64,000 nucleotides of DNA from Nymphaea colorata (taxonomy: Eukaryota > Streptophyta > Magnoliopsida > Nymphaeales > Nymphaeaceae). The DNA lies in assembly GCF_008831285.2 (NCBI RefSeq), contig NC_045140.1, positions 26,120,131 to 26,184,130 of the forward strand. The letters are read 5' to 3'. Positions 36,530 through 49,430 of this stretch are shown here, piece after piece. Under the pieces are notes generated by a model, which was not told the DNA's origin, ran no database searches, and was given only the letters and a program-made list of their open reading frames with translations. Both the position numbers and the translations under genes were made by a program. Position 1 is the stretch's first letter; each line of letters starts with the position of its first letter.

Positions 36530-37439
36530 CACATACACACACTTTTGCAGTAATTAAATGTTGGATACAGGAGTGTAAGTTACCAAGGGCACCGACTTTC
36601 CTTTCTTGTTGTCGTGAAGATGTTGATGATAGCATAGGGAAATGAATGCACACATCAAATTTAGTTTTCTGTGTCATTCAAATGGTGCTACAAATGTTGC
36701 TTGGAAATGGGAATTGTAGACTTTCTCATAATATTTTCCGAAGTGAAAGAAGCTAACCTAAAAACTGTGGGGGTTGGTGCAATGGAAGAGGCTAGAGCTG
36801 GTAGGCAGTCGGTTTCCACAATGAAATCATGTGGTGTTAACTCTTTATACTTTAAAAAGGAGTGGTACCGACATACAAGTTGAAGTATAACAAGAGCATC
36901 ATCCCCAGATGGAGATGCAGATGGGTGCACCATTTTAACCGATTTAGTGCAGCATGTGCTGATTATTGAGTTGCAACGACCCTGTTTCCCTCATCACGCA
37001 GATTGCTCTTTTGGCATGTAATTCACCAATAAAACCAATGGGTAGCTGTCACCACATTCGTATAGTACTAATCAGATATTGCTTAATCCGGTTATGTGTC
37101 GAGTTTGAGATTTCATTATGTAGAACATAACATCAAAATTGAATTTCTACATATGATAGATTGAGATGTCTCTCATGTTCAGCAAGAAAATAACATGGTA
37201 AGGTTGAAGTTAGTTACTGATTTTTTTATCTAATATTACCATTGGGGTTCAAATCTGGATCAGATATTGTATTCCACGCAACCCATTGACATCAATAGGC
37301 ACCCCATTCTGTGATTGTACCTTCAGATCTCTTCAATGTGATGTAATCTTTGGATGGTATTTATTTTTCTTCCTAAATTGTTTCACAAGGGCCAAATTTA
37401 TTTGCATAGATAAGATGTAGTCATACAGGCACACATTAG
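36530..37439. other. Intergenic gap between the two XTH genes
   Basis: It holds the 3' flank of XTH copy 2 and the distal promoter of copy 1. No ORF here has a recognisable motif. Confidence 0.5.
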
Positions 37440-38988
37440 TTAGGTAAGTCCACTTGAACACTCCTTTGGCAGACCCTGAGGAAATCTCCCCAGATCATTA
37501 CAGTAATTGTATACCATGTAGTTTTTCTGCACCCATGCCAGCTTCTCTTGATCTGCATAGGAATTGACAAGGCCCTGGTTCATCCATGTTGGTAAATTCC
37601 TTCTTCCATGACTGTTGATCCGTGCGGCCGAGCCGGTCCGCGCACCAGCTTCAATGGTCAGATCACGAAACTGAGCAGTGAAGGGGGCCTGACTCCAGTC
37701 TGTCTTGACCAACCCACCCCTTGTAGCCCAGTCCTCTGCATCCCACAGGCTTGAGTACAATCTCATGGGCTGCTTGCTAGGGTATGGGATGCCTGATGCC
37801 TCCATGTTCTTGTACACTCTTACGGGTGTTCCATCCACGTAAAACCTACAAAATGATTTTGTTTAATCAAATTATATACATACACATATATATAAATATT
37901 TATTTATATTATGAAGCATACTTACATTATATATACTTGCATACATACATATACATATATATTATATATTATGAGGCATACTTACATTATTTGGTATGGG
38001 TTCCACAGGATGGTGTAAGTGTGGAAGTCCTGGGTAGGGTCGAACCATAGATAGAACTGCTGCTCTCTGTTTCCCTGGCCTTCAGTGTAGAGGTTGGTGT
38101 GTAAAATGTAGGGCTGGCCACTAAGATTTCCAAGGAACTCCATATCCACCTCATCATGTTTCGGGCCTTGGCAAGATAGCTGCATGGACAATTACTAAAA
38201 TCACGACATGCGGATCCCATGAGATCCAGATTCGATGGATTGGATCAGATTAAGATTCGGAAAAGGTTCCTAGCAGAGTCGGAATCTGAATCTGATTGAT
38301 ATCCAACTGAAATCCAATATTCAGAACTTGAATTTGGATTCGGTTTAAAAAGATAAAGTCGGAACCCCAGGAGAAATCCTTAGAGTTATAGTACAATCTT
38401 GCAACATCGTTTTTTGGACTCCCATCTTAAATTTAAATGGCTGCAAATTAATCTATATAAAACATATAAAAGAAAATTGAAATAAACTGGCTATCTTTGT
38501 AGCTTTCTTTTATATTAATGTTACAAACCGTCGCAAAAAGGTACATTTTATTGCTAAAAAACGCAGTCGAAGCAATTGTCTTTGTGATAGTTTTTAGTAA
38601 CACAAAAACTGAAAAACAACCATGCAGGCATAAACCTAAAAATTCATTCGTTAAATAAAGATAGCTGACACATTTCAATTTAAATTATACGCACATAATA
38701 TGCTGTGACGGTACCGGCAGAGTTTCCCGGAATGAGCTTCAGCGTGACGTCGAATTTCCCGTAGAGAAACTCATTTTTGGACTGGAAGCCGGAGCCGGAA
38801 GCCCTGTCCATGGACAGACTGAGCTGCTGGCCGTCTCCGGCAATGACTGCACGTCCACCGCCCCAGGTGACGTCCACATCTCTGAAGAAATTGGACGTCG
38901 CCGGTTGGAAGGAGAAGAAGGAAGCTGCTGCCACTAAAACGAGAGATCGAAGAAGGAAGAAGTTGGAGAGGGAATGCATGTCTCCCAT
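37440..38988 (-). CDS. XTH: Xyloglucan endotransglucosylase/hydrolase, copy 2
   Basis: A GH16 wall-remodelling enzyme of 297 residues. Three exons: 38988-38695, 38179-37986 and 37845-37440. Exon 2 is exactly the same length (194 bases) as in copy 1, and the splice phases are the same. The start at 38988 (an ATG at 38979 is an alternative) gives a signal peptide ending near QPATS. The catalytic site is [10 protein letters not shown] at 107-116, with E108, D110 and E112 and the N-glycosylation site NLS at 116. Only the second C-terminal cysteine pair is present (278, 292). The region that normally holds the first pair reads [11 protein letters not shown] and has no cysteine. An extra cysteine occurs at 101 (LSCQG, usually LSSQG). 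The catalytic core is intact, so it is probably active, but the C-terminal domain has diverged from copy 1. Confidence 0.96.
37911..37990. repeat. 60-base-spaced duplication containing the XTH copy 2 exon 2 donor
   Basis: ATGAGGCATACTTACATTAT at 37971-37990 spans the end of exon 2 and its GTAAGT donor. ATGAAGCATACTTACATTAT at 37911-37930 repeats it 60 bases into the intron. The stretch between is AT-rich. Confidence 0.8.
38215..38370. repeat. Degenerate GGATTC/GAATCTGA-type repeat in XTH copy 2 intron 1
   Basis: The run is built from variants of GATTCGGATT and GAATCTGAATC. The same low-complexity text covers 39490-39850 and parts of 44100-44400, suggesting a dispersed degenerate satellite-like repeat. 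Confidence 0.5.
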
Positions 38989-39074
38989 CTCCTTGTAGGA
39001 TCAGAATACGAAGAAGGAAATGGTTTCGGACAAGCGGAGAGTTGTGTGCGGAGGCAACGTAGGTTGGTGTAGTC

Positions 39075-39080
39075 TTTATA
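39075..39080 (-). promoter_or_regulatory. TATA box of XTH copy 2
   Basis: The minus strand reads GTCTATAAAGAC about 90 bases before the ATG at 38988. Confidence 0.6.
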
Positions 39081-39384
39081 GACGAAGATCGGGGGAAAAG
39101 AAAACCAACTGTTTGGAGATTGAATATGTGGTGGAAGAGCAAGCTTAGAAGGATAGTGGGGCATTTGGGTTGTGACTTGTGAGGGGGAAGTGAAAGAGAT
39201 TGGTCGAGGGCTCTGACCTGAGTAGTGGAAGTCGCCTCCAATATGATGGCGCAGGATGTTGATAGGCAAGACCCACTAATGCGCCGGTGGGGAGTTTTGA
39301 TTGTGCCAAAGCGTTTCGCGGACCTTAAAAGTTTTCTATGGTGCTGGTGCTGCTGATGCGTAGGTCGGTTTAGTGCGCCGCCCC

Positions 39385-39850
39385 ATATAATATATATGTA
39401 TATATATATATATATCCTTTTATATTTTGTACATGTACTTGCACACACACACACACCAAATTTTTCTTGCATATGATCATTCTTGATGGGATGTCAATAG
39501 TTTGGTTTAGATTGGATATATCGGATCATTTTAAAAAAATAAAAAATAAAATTTTCTTAAAAGATTGGATCCGAATCAGATTTAAAAACTGATATCAGAT
39601 TGGAATCAGATTCAGATATATATAAATATCTGATATTTGAATCAAATTTAGTTTAAAATAAACGTCTTATATTCAATGTTCTTACATTTTTAAAATGGTC
39701 TAGATTTGGTTTGAAATTTGGATTCAGATTTGGATATGAATGTCAAAACTAGATTCAGATTGTGAAATCGGATTTTGGATTGAGGTTCAAATATAACTTT
39801 TCTTTGCTCACATTCAAATCCAAGTATGTGATATCTAAAAAATAGATATG
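39385..39850. repeat. AT microsatellite and degenerate GATTCAGATT repeat
   Basis: A TATATA run at 39385-39414 and a short CA run are followed by 360 bases of degenerate GGATTCAGATTTGG-like sequence. No gene is seen from here to 41100. Confidence 0.55.
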
Positions 39851-41100
39851 ATGAAGAGCATATCTGATTAGAATTTGACATCTCTAGTTCTCCACATGGA
39901 GGCATGGCCATATTGTTGGCAAAGATGTCAAAGTTGGAGATTCCTTGAATGCCATATGTTGAAGATATAGTGCACTTTATTGCCTCTCTAGCTCAATTGA
40001 GTAATTCTTAGATCCAAGCATCAATATTCGTAGACCTAATTAGTGACGTTGTCACGTTGGCGACAGTATAGAAAAGGAAGATGCTGCGGTGGAGAGATAT
40101 CCACCACCACTAGTTGCAGAATCATTTGTGGCTTTGCCAGTATGCATGCTTTTCTCCACGGGTGGAAGCAGGTGGATCACCGTGGGGCAGAACCCATTCT
40201 TTGAAACGTTAGTTTAGTTTTAGTGTTTAAACTTGGATGAGCTTGAGTTCAGTTATATGGAGCAGCTCCACAACTCATTGCCCCATGATCACTTGAGCGA
40301 GCAGGGGTCTAGTATAGCACCTGGGGCGATAAACCTACCTTAAAAGAGTTTTACCACTAACATCTTCTTCTTATCAAACTTTAAATATAAACATCATGAA
40401 TATCTGTTATTTTGTGTACAGTCTTACATGAGTATTTTTAGAAATATGCTGGTAGGTGTATGCCTACTTATCCCGAGCTTATAACTTGAAAACGAATGAA
40501 TGGTTAGCTTTCGCTGACAAACATTTTTCAGATTAGAGTAAGATCCTGATACCTTAACATTGAATGTCGACTGTGCTTTAATATATACATGGACATCAGA
40601 ACTCAAGTTTCCAAATTTCTAGCACTGCTTGATGATAACAAATATGAGGGGAGAAAAGGCAATGAAAATCCAACGGTTGATTGGGTAGCCCATTATTTCT
40701 TCTAAGATCCAAATTCATGTAAAGGTTGCTAAGATTGCAGAAAATAAATAAAGTACCAAGTTTCAGGTAGGAGGCCAAACATGGTAGGAGTAAATAGACC
40801 CAGCACATGCAAAGATCCAATTCTTCCAGCTGGGTTCAGCGTTCTTGGAAGAAATAAGACTTTTACCAAACAGTAGCATGATTTTTGGTGTTCACAGGAA
40901 GCCAAGAACATAATGTTCACAGGATAAAACAAGAAAATGCAGAGACAACTCCAAGGAAAGAATCTCTGACTCAGACGGACAAAACCATTTATTTGCGGCT
41001 GTTCTAGGCTCAGAATTGGATAAATTGCTGGCTCTGGTGTCGTCTGTTCAAACGATGGTTCATATGAATTAAGAGACGGCATCAGCGACGAGAGATCATA

Positions 41101-41106
41101 TTTATT
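41101..41106 (-). terminator. Candidate polyadenylation signal of the 51-residue gene
   Basis: The minus strand reads AATAAA about 95 bases past the stop codon, inside GAAATGAATAAATATG. Confidence 0.4.
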
Positions 41107-41198
41107 CATTTCAATGGAAACAATAAAATTACATTATAAGAGCATAAAGATATGCCATTAAGCAGAGTGAACTTTATCTTAGCAAGAGTCAGTTTAAG

Positions 41199-43857
41199 CT
41201 ACTTTGTTTCAGCATTCGTCTTCGCCTCCTCTTCAAGCTTCTTTCTCCAGTACTCTTCCAATGGAGGACCGAATATTGCCTTGCCAGAGACAACTCCAAT
41301 CCTGCAAGAAATCATAAAATGACTCATGAAACCAAGTAATAAAGGAAATCAAATGGTGACAACTGCAACAATCAAACATAAAAATTTACATAGCCAGCAA
41401 AATTATATGAAAAATCTACTTTCTTGTGAGTCCAAAAAGACAATGTTTGGCGAAGGCCAACAAGTTTCAGAGCAACATGAATAACATGGCCCTGTCAGGC
41501 TGACATCCTTAGTGCGGATTAGATGGTCTCTGATTTTTGTAGCTGAATAACATAAACGGCATTTTCACGTGCAAGAAGTATCTCCTGGAGGCTCCAATGT
41601 TATAAGCTGGAATGCAAGACAATCTACTGACAACTTCTAATCATCCTTTTATACTTTCCTGACTTCCTCACATTGATGATTCGGAAGATTTTCTTCTCAT
41701 CTCATCTTCCACAACATGCATGTCACACAAACCTATATCTTTACAAAGATATCACAGATTTGCATACAGAATTTAAAGCATCTTTAGACATATCAACAGC
41801 GTTCTCTACCTTTTTATTTCTCATTCTTGCTCTCTCCTTTGCACTGGTTCTGAAAACCGATGCTATTTTCTGCTAAAGTCCTATAACTAATGATATACCA
41901 TACTCAGATCAATGCTATTCCCGTTTAACCATGAAAAAATAGAAATTTTAATGATCAAGGGCATCAACTCCTCACACAAGGAAAATTTTTCATCCAACCT
42001 TGGATAGGGGTAGGAATCCAGTGTAGGTAGCTTACAGACTATAAGATCTCCAGCCACAATGAATATATTGGGCTATCCACATTATCTGATCAGAGGATAC
42101 ACCAAAACTTGCTACATGCATATGCACCCAATATGCTTAAAATTTCCATGCACCATGGCATGTGGGACCAATATTGCATAATCACACGATATATCTTCCA
42201 TTGCATGATTCCAACCAGACATATTTTGTTCCTCGATCAGCTACACAACTTTGTTCCTTGAACCACTTCAGATGGTTTCTAATGTTCCCATTCTTCAGTT
42301 CTATATGACATAAGTTAGGAATACGTTCAGCAGATATATTCAAAGGAGTATTTAGTTAAAAAGGGTCCCCATTATTGTTCAACCTCACTCTAGCATGATG
42401 ATACAACCATGGATAAGTGCGTGAAAGTCTTCAACTTATCCATGTTTCCATATCCTCCGTGGAACTGGTCTAACCATTAGAAATAGGTGGGAATTAATTC
42501 ACTATAACAACAGAAGAACGTCGAGAAAGAAAATTTTTGTGAACTTAGAATAGTCAACCAGCAGCTTGTATTTGGTAGAGAGATGGTCTAATGACTAATC
42601 AAATTATTTAAAATTACAGAGAAAAAAAAAAGAAAAAAGATGTTTCCAGTAACTGAAACTCAAGGCTAACACATAAATTTAAATAAAACCTCTAGTAGGT
42701 CTGAAATAACAGTAGGTAAACATGAAAGTGCAAATGTGTACCTAGAACTTGACTATGCTTGAAAACTGGAATGTTACAGCCTGCCTGGTGTGTTGAACTA
42801 AGATGTTCTCAGTTGTGTTAGGAGAGGTTGGGATGGGCGAGAAATAGAAAATCAAAGACTGAATTGTGCAACAGAATGGTCGTAATGGAGGTAATTAACT
42901 AACGAAGCAGCTCAGCAAGGCAGGCAGAAAGCATCAGATCGTGTAATGAAATAAAATACTGAGATCAGGAAGCTAACGTGAAGCACAAGACACTGGTAAC
43001 TGGTAAGGGTATTAGATACTAACAAAGGATGATTGTCACTCCTAATCAGATGAACAAAACGAGTTCTCAGCTGGCTTGGCTCTATATTCCAGAGCACACC
43101 AACACAATCGCCCAAATGGATGCTGCAATGTAAAGTTGAACCCAAAACATCCAGTTTACTGCTTCAAAAAACCAGATAAGAACTACGAACAGACAATCAC
43201 CATCAACACTGTTTTATTCCAAGTTGGACTAACATGGACAGAAACGAAAACTCATAGTTACCCACGAAGGATCCCATTGAAGCGCATGCAGGGGAGAAAC
43301 CCTCATATTAACAACAATTTTACCAGAAATAGAGTGTCTCCTACTCAAACTAACCTCTCCCGTGTATTACCACAATGGAATCGAACTAAAAAGTTTTACA
43401 AGCTCAAAACGGCCAATCCAACACCAAGAATCAAGAGTCACCACGCAAGCAACAGTTCATGCCAACCAAGAACTCCACATTCCATGACTTACAATCGGAA
43501 ACTAAAGATGGTGCCTCTCCTTCCCAACGTTCATAAACCAGAAGACATCGAAACCCACATCAAACTACAGAAAAAGGGTATAAAAATTAGGGCTTCAACA
43601 TACGTTTATTAGAACAAAATTCAACAAGTCACAAACAGGTGTGCTGCATATATTGCAATTGAAAGTCTGAAGCCCCAAGTTAAGAAGAAAAAGAACGTAA
43701 AAAAGAAGAAGAATAAGAAGAATAAAAGCCCGAGCAGAAGACGCAAAAGGGAAAACAAAAGCAAGCACCATCAAGAAGAAAGGTTGAGAGGCCTTAGATC
43801 TTACAGGACAGCGCCCATGACCATCGGGATGTTCAAAAATCTGCTTCTTCTCAGCAT
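41199..43857 (-). CDS. Small single-pass membrane protein, 51 residues, two exons
   Basis: I do not recognise the family. Exon 1 is 43857-43805 and begins MLRRSRFLNIPMVMG. Exon 2 is 41301-41199 and reads IGVVSGKAIF, then GPPLEEYWRKKLEEEAK, ending in TAG. The donor CT|GTAAGA and acceptor TTCTTGCAG|G are strong, and the phases agree only in this frame, making the codon CTG at the junction. The intron is 2503 bases. The protein has a basic N-terminus, one hydrophobic segment at about residues 11-28, then a charged tail with PLEEYW. That layout is usual for tiny mitochondrial inner-membrane proteins such as respiratory-complex subunits or assembly factors (human SMIM20 has a comparable layout). 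That placement is inference. A two-codon upstream ORF (ATG AAC TGA) lies at about 43998-44006. Exon 1 also sits in a longer, different frame that gives no sensible spliced product. Confidence 0.6.
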
Positions 43858-44009
43858 CTCTCTCTCCCTCTTCCGCTCCCGGGGTTTGGGTAAGCGTGTC
43901 AGGGTTCGGGGAGGGGCCGTGGACGGTTCGGACCAACGTCGTTGGTTGATTGCTAGGCTCGGCCGGAAGCAACGTTTTCAGTTCATCTCGAAGAAATAAC
44001 GCGGTATAT

Positions 44010-46980
44010 CATTCATTCTCCGTTTGTTTCTTTGGTCTGGTTCTTAACGTCCCACTTATTTTAAACCAATTTTTAACGCAGTTTCAATCTGTAAAATTGG
44101 TATGGACTTGATCTGGTGATTAGTTCGTGGCGTAGAAAATGAAACAATTCTCCTTTCCTGAACCCGATAGATGAGATCTGGATTCAGGTTGAGCAAGAGT
44201 TGGGAGTGTAAGTGATCAGTTTGGATCTGGATCAGTTTTTATTTGACCCATTTCTTTTATTGGGGTTTTAGAATAATTAAGATCCAGAACAGGACCAAGG
44301 CAGTAGAAGCAAAAGGATGGCTTTTAGCTTATCAAACCATCAGATTTAGTTAGATAGAAAGTCCAATTTGATTTTTAATTGGATTTGGATTTAGTACGCA
44401 TTTGGTTTTAGAACTGGCACTACATCCAAAGCCTGATCAAGGTCTGCCCAGTTGCATATAGATACGGAACCTTATGCCACTAAGATCCAGATTTTGTTTC
44501 AAAAGATGGGCCCTTGTTTGGTGGGTCTAAACCTGTAAATGACTACTTAGAAGTATTTCTCATATTATTTAGTTCTTCAGTTCTCTCTTCATTGGAAATT
44601 AAGGAGTAGTTTTGCAGTACCATTGCTTATAACTTCAAGCAGATACTGAAGCATGCAACTGCTGGTGTGTTCGATTTTCCCCTTGAACATGGTTGAAAGA
44701 ATGAAGAGCTCTATAATTTACATTCTATATTTAATAAAGAGACAAGAACAAAAGTTTAAAATGTCAATTTAAGGTATTAATGTATTTAAATGTGTGAATT
44801 AACAGATTTAGAATGCATATTAATATGTATTGCCTAGTGATTTTTAAAAGTTCAGGTTCTTACATCATATGTGAGTACTTTACATAGTTAGTCATCAATG
44901 ATTCAAATGGGATCTTCTTGGATCTTAAATAAAAATTAAGATTGGGTAGGTACATGAAGCAGATGTTTCAGTTGGCTTGATGTTCAAAGAAAATTTTGAA
45001 GACCAAGAAAAGTGAAAGAGCACGGTAGGAGATGTAATGATCAAATCTTAAAAGGAAGATTTTCAAGATCAAATGTGAGCAAAAAAAAGTCGTTTTAAAA
45101 AGTTCAATCGAAAGTTGGAAGCCATTACAGGTTTATAGCTTTTTAGATATGGACAAACCTAACAAAAGAAATCGATCAAAAAGATGTCATGTTCATAAAC
45201 CGCATTACCAAGGATATTATGTCTGCGTTAGGGATTACAAGCAGATGTGGAATAAATACTTCTATGATCCACTTTTATTTTCGCTTTTACGAATGTGCTA
45301 CTTGATTTGACTAATCTTCAATCTTACTTTAGCAGTGGAATCCATTTATATATGATGACAACAAAATCGAATTTGGTCTAATTCTGGTCAGCTAAAATTG
45401 CCAAAAATTTTCCAAAACCATGTCCTCATTAACAACTATGTTGGTAGTAGTCAATCAACTTCCATGATTAAGCCTCGCTCTGATTCCATGCATACATCAT
45501 CTTAAAAAAAACCTGTTAAAACCAAATTATGATCTTTCATTCCTTTACTTTTCTCATTTCTTCTGTCTACAAATTTGTTCAATCAATCACCCAGGTTTTT
45601 CCAGACCAATAATCACCAGAAAGATCCGTTCTCTTGTTCTAGCTATAGACTAATTCGGCTCGCAAGTAAAAGCAGAAGGGAAGAAAACTGAAGATCTCTT
45701 TCCATTGTTCTGTTCTTCATTGAGCAATCGTTTTCACTTTTCAGACACGTATGCCACCGCTTTATGACTAAACAATTAGAACGTCAAGATCTCTTTATAT
45801 GTATTTTGAAGATACAGTTTTGACCTCTCGGGTCATGAAAGAAAACCATAAATTTATTTTTTGCTATGAAGGAAAGAAAGAGTTGAATATCTAGAGAAGG
45901 AGAGAGCCGATAAAATGAAAATTTATACCAAAATTTGAGGACAAGAAGTCCCTCAATACAATAACAACTGCAAAACATAAGCAAAGAAACAAAATATACA
46001 ATACAATGTACAAGTAAAACAAAATAAGAGTGGCGCAGAGAGAGTGGGGAGACGGAGCGACGCAATCACCCAGTCGCAGACGAAGGATGATGTCGTAGCC
46101 GAATGGCAAAATGAACATCCCCTTGCACAAAACGAGCTATTGTTGCGCTCTTTCCAAATGCACCATCAAGCTGAAATAAGCCACAATCTCTAGACACGAC
46201 CCCAGAAAACCGCCAGGCGGAAAGAATGATAGAAAAGACAAAAAAGATGAATGAAGGGTGGATCAGAAAAACTACTAACAATGAAAGGTCAGGAAGAAGT
46301 AAGAACACTAAAGAAAAAATGGCAAGGGGTAAAAAGGTGGACCCGAAACTCAAGCGCGACGAGACAGAGAGAACACTGGTTAGCTAAGAGAGAGAAAGGG
46401 TGGTGAGAGGGCAAACACCCGTTAACTTAAACCACAAACACTTGGCCTTATTCAATTTTCAATGCCAAAATAGCATCTACGAAAAATGTTCGATGTCAAT
46501 AGAACAATGATATCTACGAAAATCAAACAAAAGACATGTCTATGTTACATCACGTTATTCATCCAGCATCACGTTATTCATCCACCAATGTGAAAAGGAC
46601 AAAGAGATATGTCATTCATCATTAAAAACAAACAAGTCTCACTTCCAACACAAATAGAACCTACACAGAAACATTGACCTGTTAGTGTTGGGTTGAAAAC
46701 CACCGGCTTTTTGGTGCTTGAAGAAGTTTGCCTTTGCCGGTTTTGAAGAAAATGTTGTTAATTTAGCAATCAGTTCTTCTAGAATCATTCAATTATCAAA
46801 CTACAGGGCATGCAAACCTAAAATAATTTACGTAGTTTATCGTTTCCTCTACCGTCATTGTATAGCCGATGTTTGAAATGGCTTCCCATCATCAACTTGT
46901 AAATTAAAAAAATTGTACTCTAAAATATCATTGGTTTACGTAGCAATCTGATCAACTTTCTATATGTTTTTCAAACGGAG
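44010..46980. other. Intergenic stretch without a recognised gene
   Basis: Degenerate GGATCTGGATTC-type repeat is present near 44100-44400. The rest is AT-rich. ORFs at 45784-46353 (minus) lack known motifs and overlap one another in different frames. Confidence 0.45.
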
Positions 46981-47016
46981 AAACAGTTTATTTCCACTTG
47001 AGAGGTTTTTTTTCTT

Positions 47017-47020
<4 letters not shown>

Positions 47021-47101
<81 letters not shown>

Positions 47102-47117
47102 AGAGAGAGAGAGAGAG
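47021..47117. repeat. Self-complementary (CT)n(TA)n(GA)n microsatellite
   Basis: About 14 CT units, about 24 TA units and about 9 GA units follow each other. Because CT and GA are complementary and TA is palindromic, the whole 97-base run can fold back on itself. Confidence 0.95.
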
Positions 47118-48496
47118 TCATTTAGGTAACCGATCAAAGCGATTTGGTTCATAATGATAAACAGTTAAGAGAAAAACAAGAAAAAAAAAAAGTAATGAGT
47201 ATTTTAGTCATTATATTCGTTTACATCTTTTTCTCTTTATTTTTCTTTCGATTATCCGTCTATTTGAGATGGACGATACTGGTGGTTAGATGACTGAATG
47301 ATTTTGCATAGTTATATATTTGTTTATTTGTATGTGTACAATCTTCATGTAACAATTATTTCTCAAGGTGTTTCTGCTTGGCTCGGAAATCACCAAACAA
47401 TAGTGGTGCAATATCCATACGCCAATACTTAATTGTAGATGGATAACGAAGTACTTAAAATTTTCTGGCCACCCGAGCTTTCTATTGACAACAATATCTT
47501 CTTAAGGACAATTACTTGTTAAGTGGATGGATTAAAATTTAACATCACAGCATTTGGTCACAATATTATATAAGGATGTTACTTGTTTAAGTGGATGGAT
47601 CAACTTTACTTAACAATTAATCGCATATAGAACATGAGGATGATGTACTGAGCCGCCAGGGCCCAGGAGTAGAGATCTGTCAAAGGGCGACATGTCGCAG
47701 CGTATTTTCTTTTTCCAATAGAGATATACAAACGAAAAAATATTCATTGAGGGGCCCCAGTTTCATATAAACAAATCGCATAATTAATCCATATTGCATG
47801 CAGATCAAGATAAGGCCACTTTGAACATGAAATATCGATTTTTATATTATCGCCGTGTCAAACTTGGTCATCGATCGTTTGGGTGGTCCAGATTTTAGAA
47901 CCCAAATTGGTAACTTCCTTTTCTTTTCAAATTGTTATATTGAAAGCAAAATAAAGTCGGTAGCAATTGCCAATAACAAGAGGATGTGAAATCGTCCGGC
48001 CATCCGGATACTTGAACGGCCGGTAGTTGTCAAAACTTTAAATATGTGCTCGCAATTTCTAAAGCTACTTTGTTTAGAAGAAAAGAAAAAAAGTAGAAAA
48101 AGGTTTGATTGGACAATTGAAATTGTATGCGTAGCTGTACCAGCCCATTAAATTTACTTTATTTACGTGTACAAAATTCAATAATTTTTAGTTTTTTCTA
48201 ATATATAAATGCTCGGTAAAATTTGACATTTAAACTTAAAAAAAGGTCTCTCCACTGGCTCCAAACAGATCATGACAAGATAATTGCCTTGTACACCTGA
48301 GGAAGTCTCGTAGGGTTCTAGCTTTTTCTCTAGTAAAGAATGTTGTCTACTTCGAGCTTCTTTTGAATGTCTGGAACTAATGAAGAATATGGTGCAAGGG
48401 ATGGGACGTGTGGTGGATTGAGCTTCGGCTGGCTGCCAAAAAGCAGTTTGACTCTTAGCATATGCATAGGCATTCTTTCAAGTTAGAGTGGGCAAT

Positions 48497-48765
48497 CTGT
48501 CGAGCCAACTCAAGCTTCACTCGAACGAGTTAGTGAAGAATCCGAGTTTGTGAATGAGTCGAGTTTAAATTACAGGAACTCAACTTGATCAAACTAGAAT
48601 AGAGTGGGTCTCTGGGTGTTCAATCTGTCGAGCCAAGTCAAGCTTCACTCAAACTCATTTTGATTAAGTAAGTCGAGCTTGAGGTTAGTGAAGAATCCGA
48701 GTTTGTGAATGGGTCGAGTTTAAATTACAGGAACTCAACTTGATCAAACTGGAATAGGCTTGGCC
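48497..48765. repeat. Imperfect tandem duplication of TCGAG-rich degenerate repeat
   Basis: CAATCTGTCGAGCCAA and TCAAGCTTCACTC at 48492-48525 recur near 48619-48650. AGTGAAGAATCCGAGTTTG and TAAATTACAGGAACTCAACT also occur twice. Related GAGCCGAGTCAACTCGGCTC text occurs at 49290-49430. Confidence 0.7.
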
Positions 48766-49430
48766 TACAGGTAAGGACAAGAAGGGTTTTATGTTGCCAA
48801 GAGTGCAAAACACTGCGTTAGAAATTGAAATTAAATCAATCATATTTCACATCAGAGTTGGGTCTTGGGTGTTGCTGGATGTTGCCGTGGTTGGGACCGT
48901 AGTTAGAAATGTATTAGAAAATGACGCTAGGTCGTGTAAGAATAAGAAAGTCATGCTCATACTTTGATATTTGGAATTAGGTTCAGTTAATTAAGCATGT
49001 TTTTGGTGTATTACAATATATTAAGCCGTCTTTTGAGAATCTGCATATGCGAATATAGACACGGCCATGCTCAGTAGCGCTTTAGTTCAGGAATTTGATA
49101 AAACAAATTACCGTGGGGTTTGTTTTCACTCAACTCAAAAGTGCAAGTGGTCTGAGTTAGACTTAAAAGATTTTGTTCTTTCCAGCGTACTACATCTGAT
49201 CACCGTTGGGTTTTGTGGAATTGGAATTAGTTCCCACCTCCGCTCCCTTCACATAGTTTTCTTTTACTTTTACTTTCTTTTTTTTAATTCTAGGGCTCCA
49301 CAACGAGCCGAGTCAACTCGGCTCAACTCGAACTCGCTCAAAAAAGCTCGGTTAATGCTTGACTCTTTTATAAAAGAGTCGAGATCAAGTTTCATGAATT
49401 TGACTCGTTTACACTCGACTCAACTCGCAA

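Noticed and set aside
43595-43972. 125-codon ORF over exon 1 of the small membrane-protein gene
   Set aside because: It starts at a non-ATG or poorly placed codon, its frame does not agree with the exon 2 splice phase, and its tail is intron sequence.
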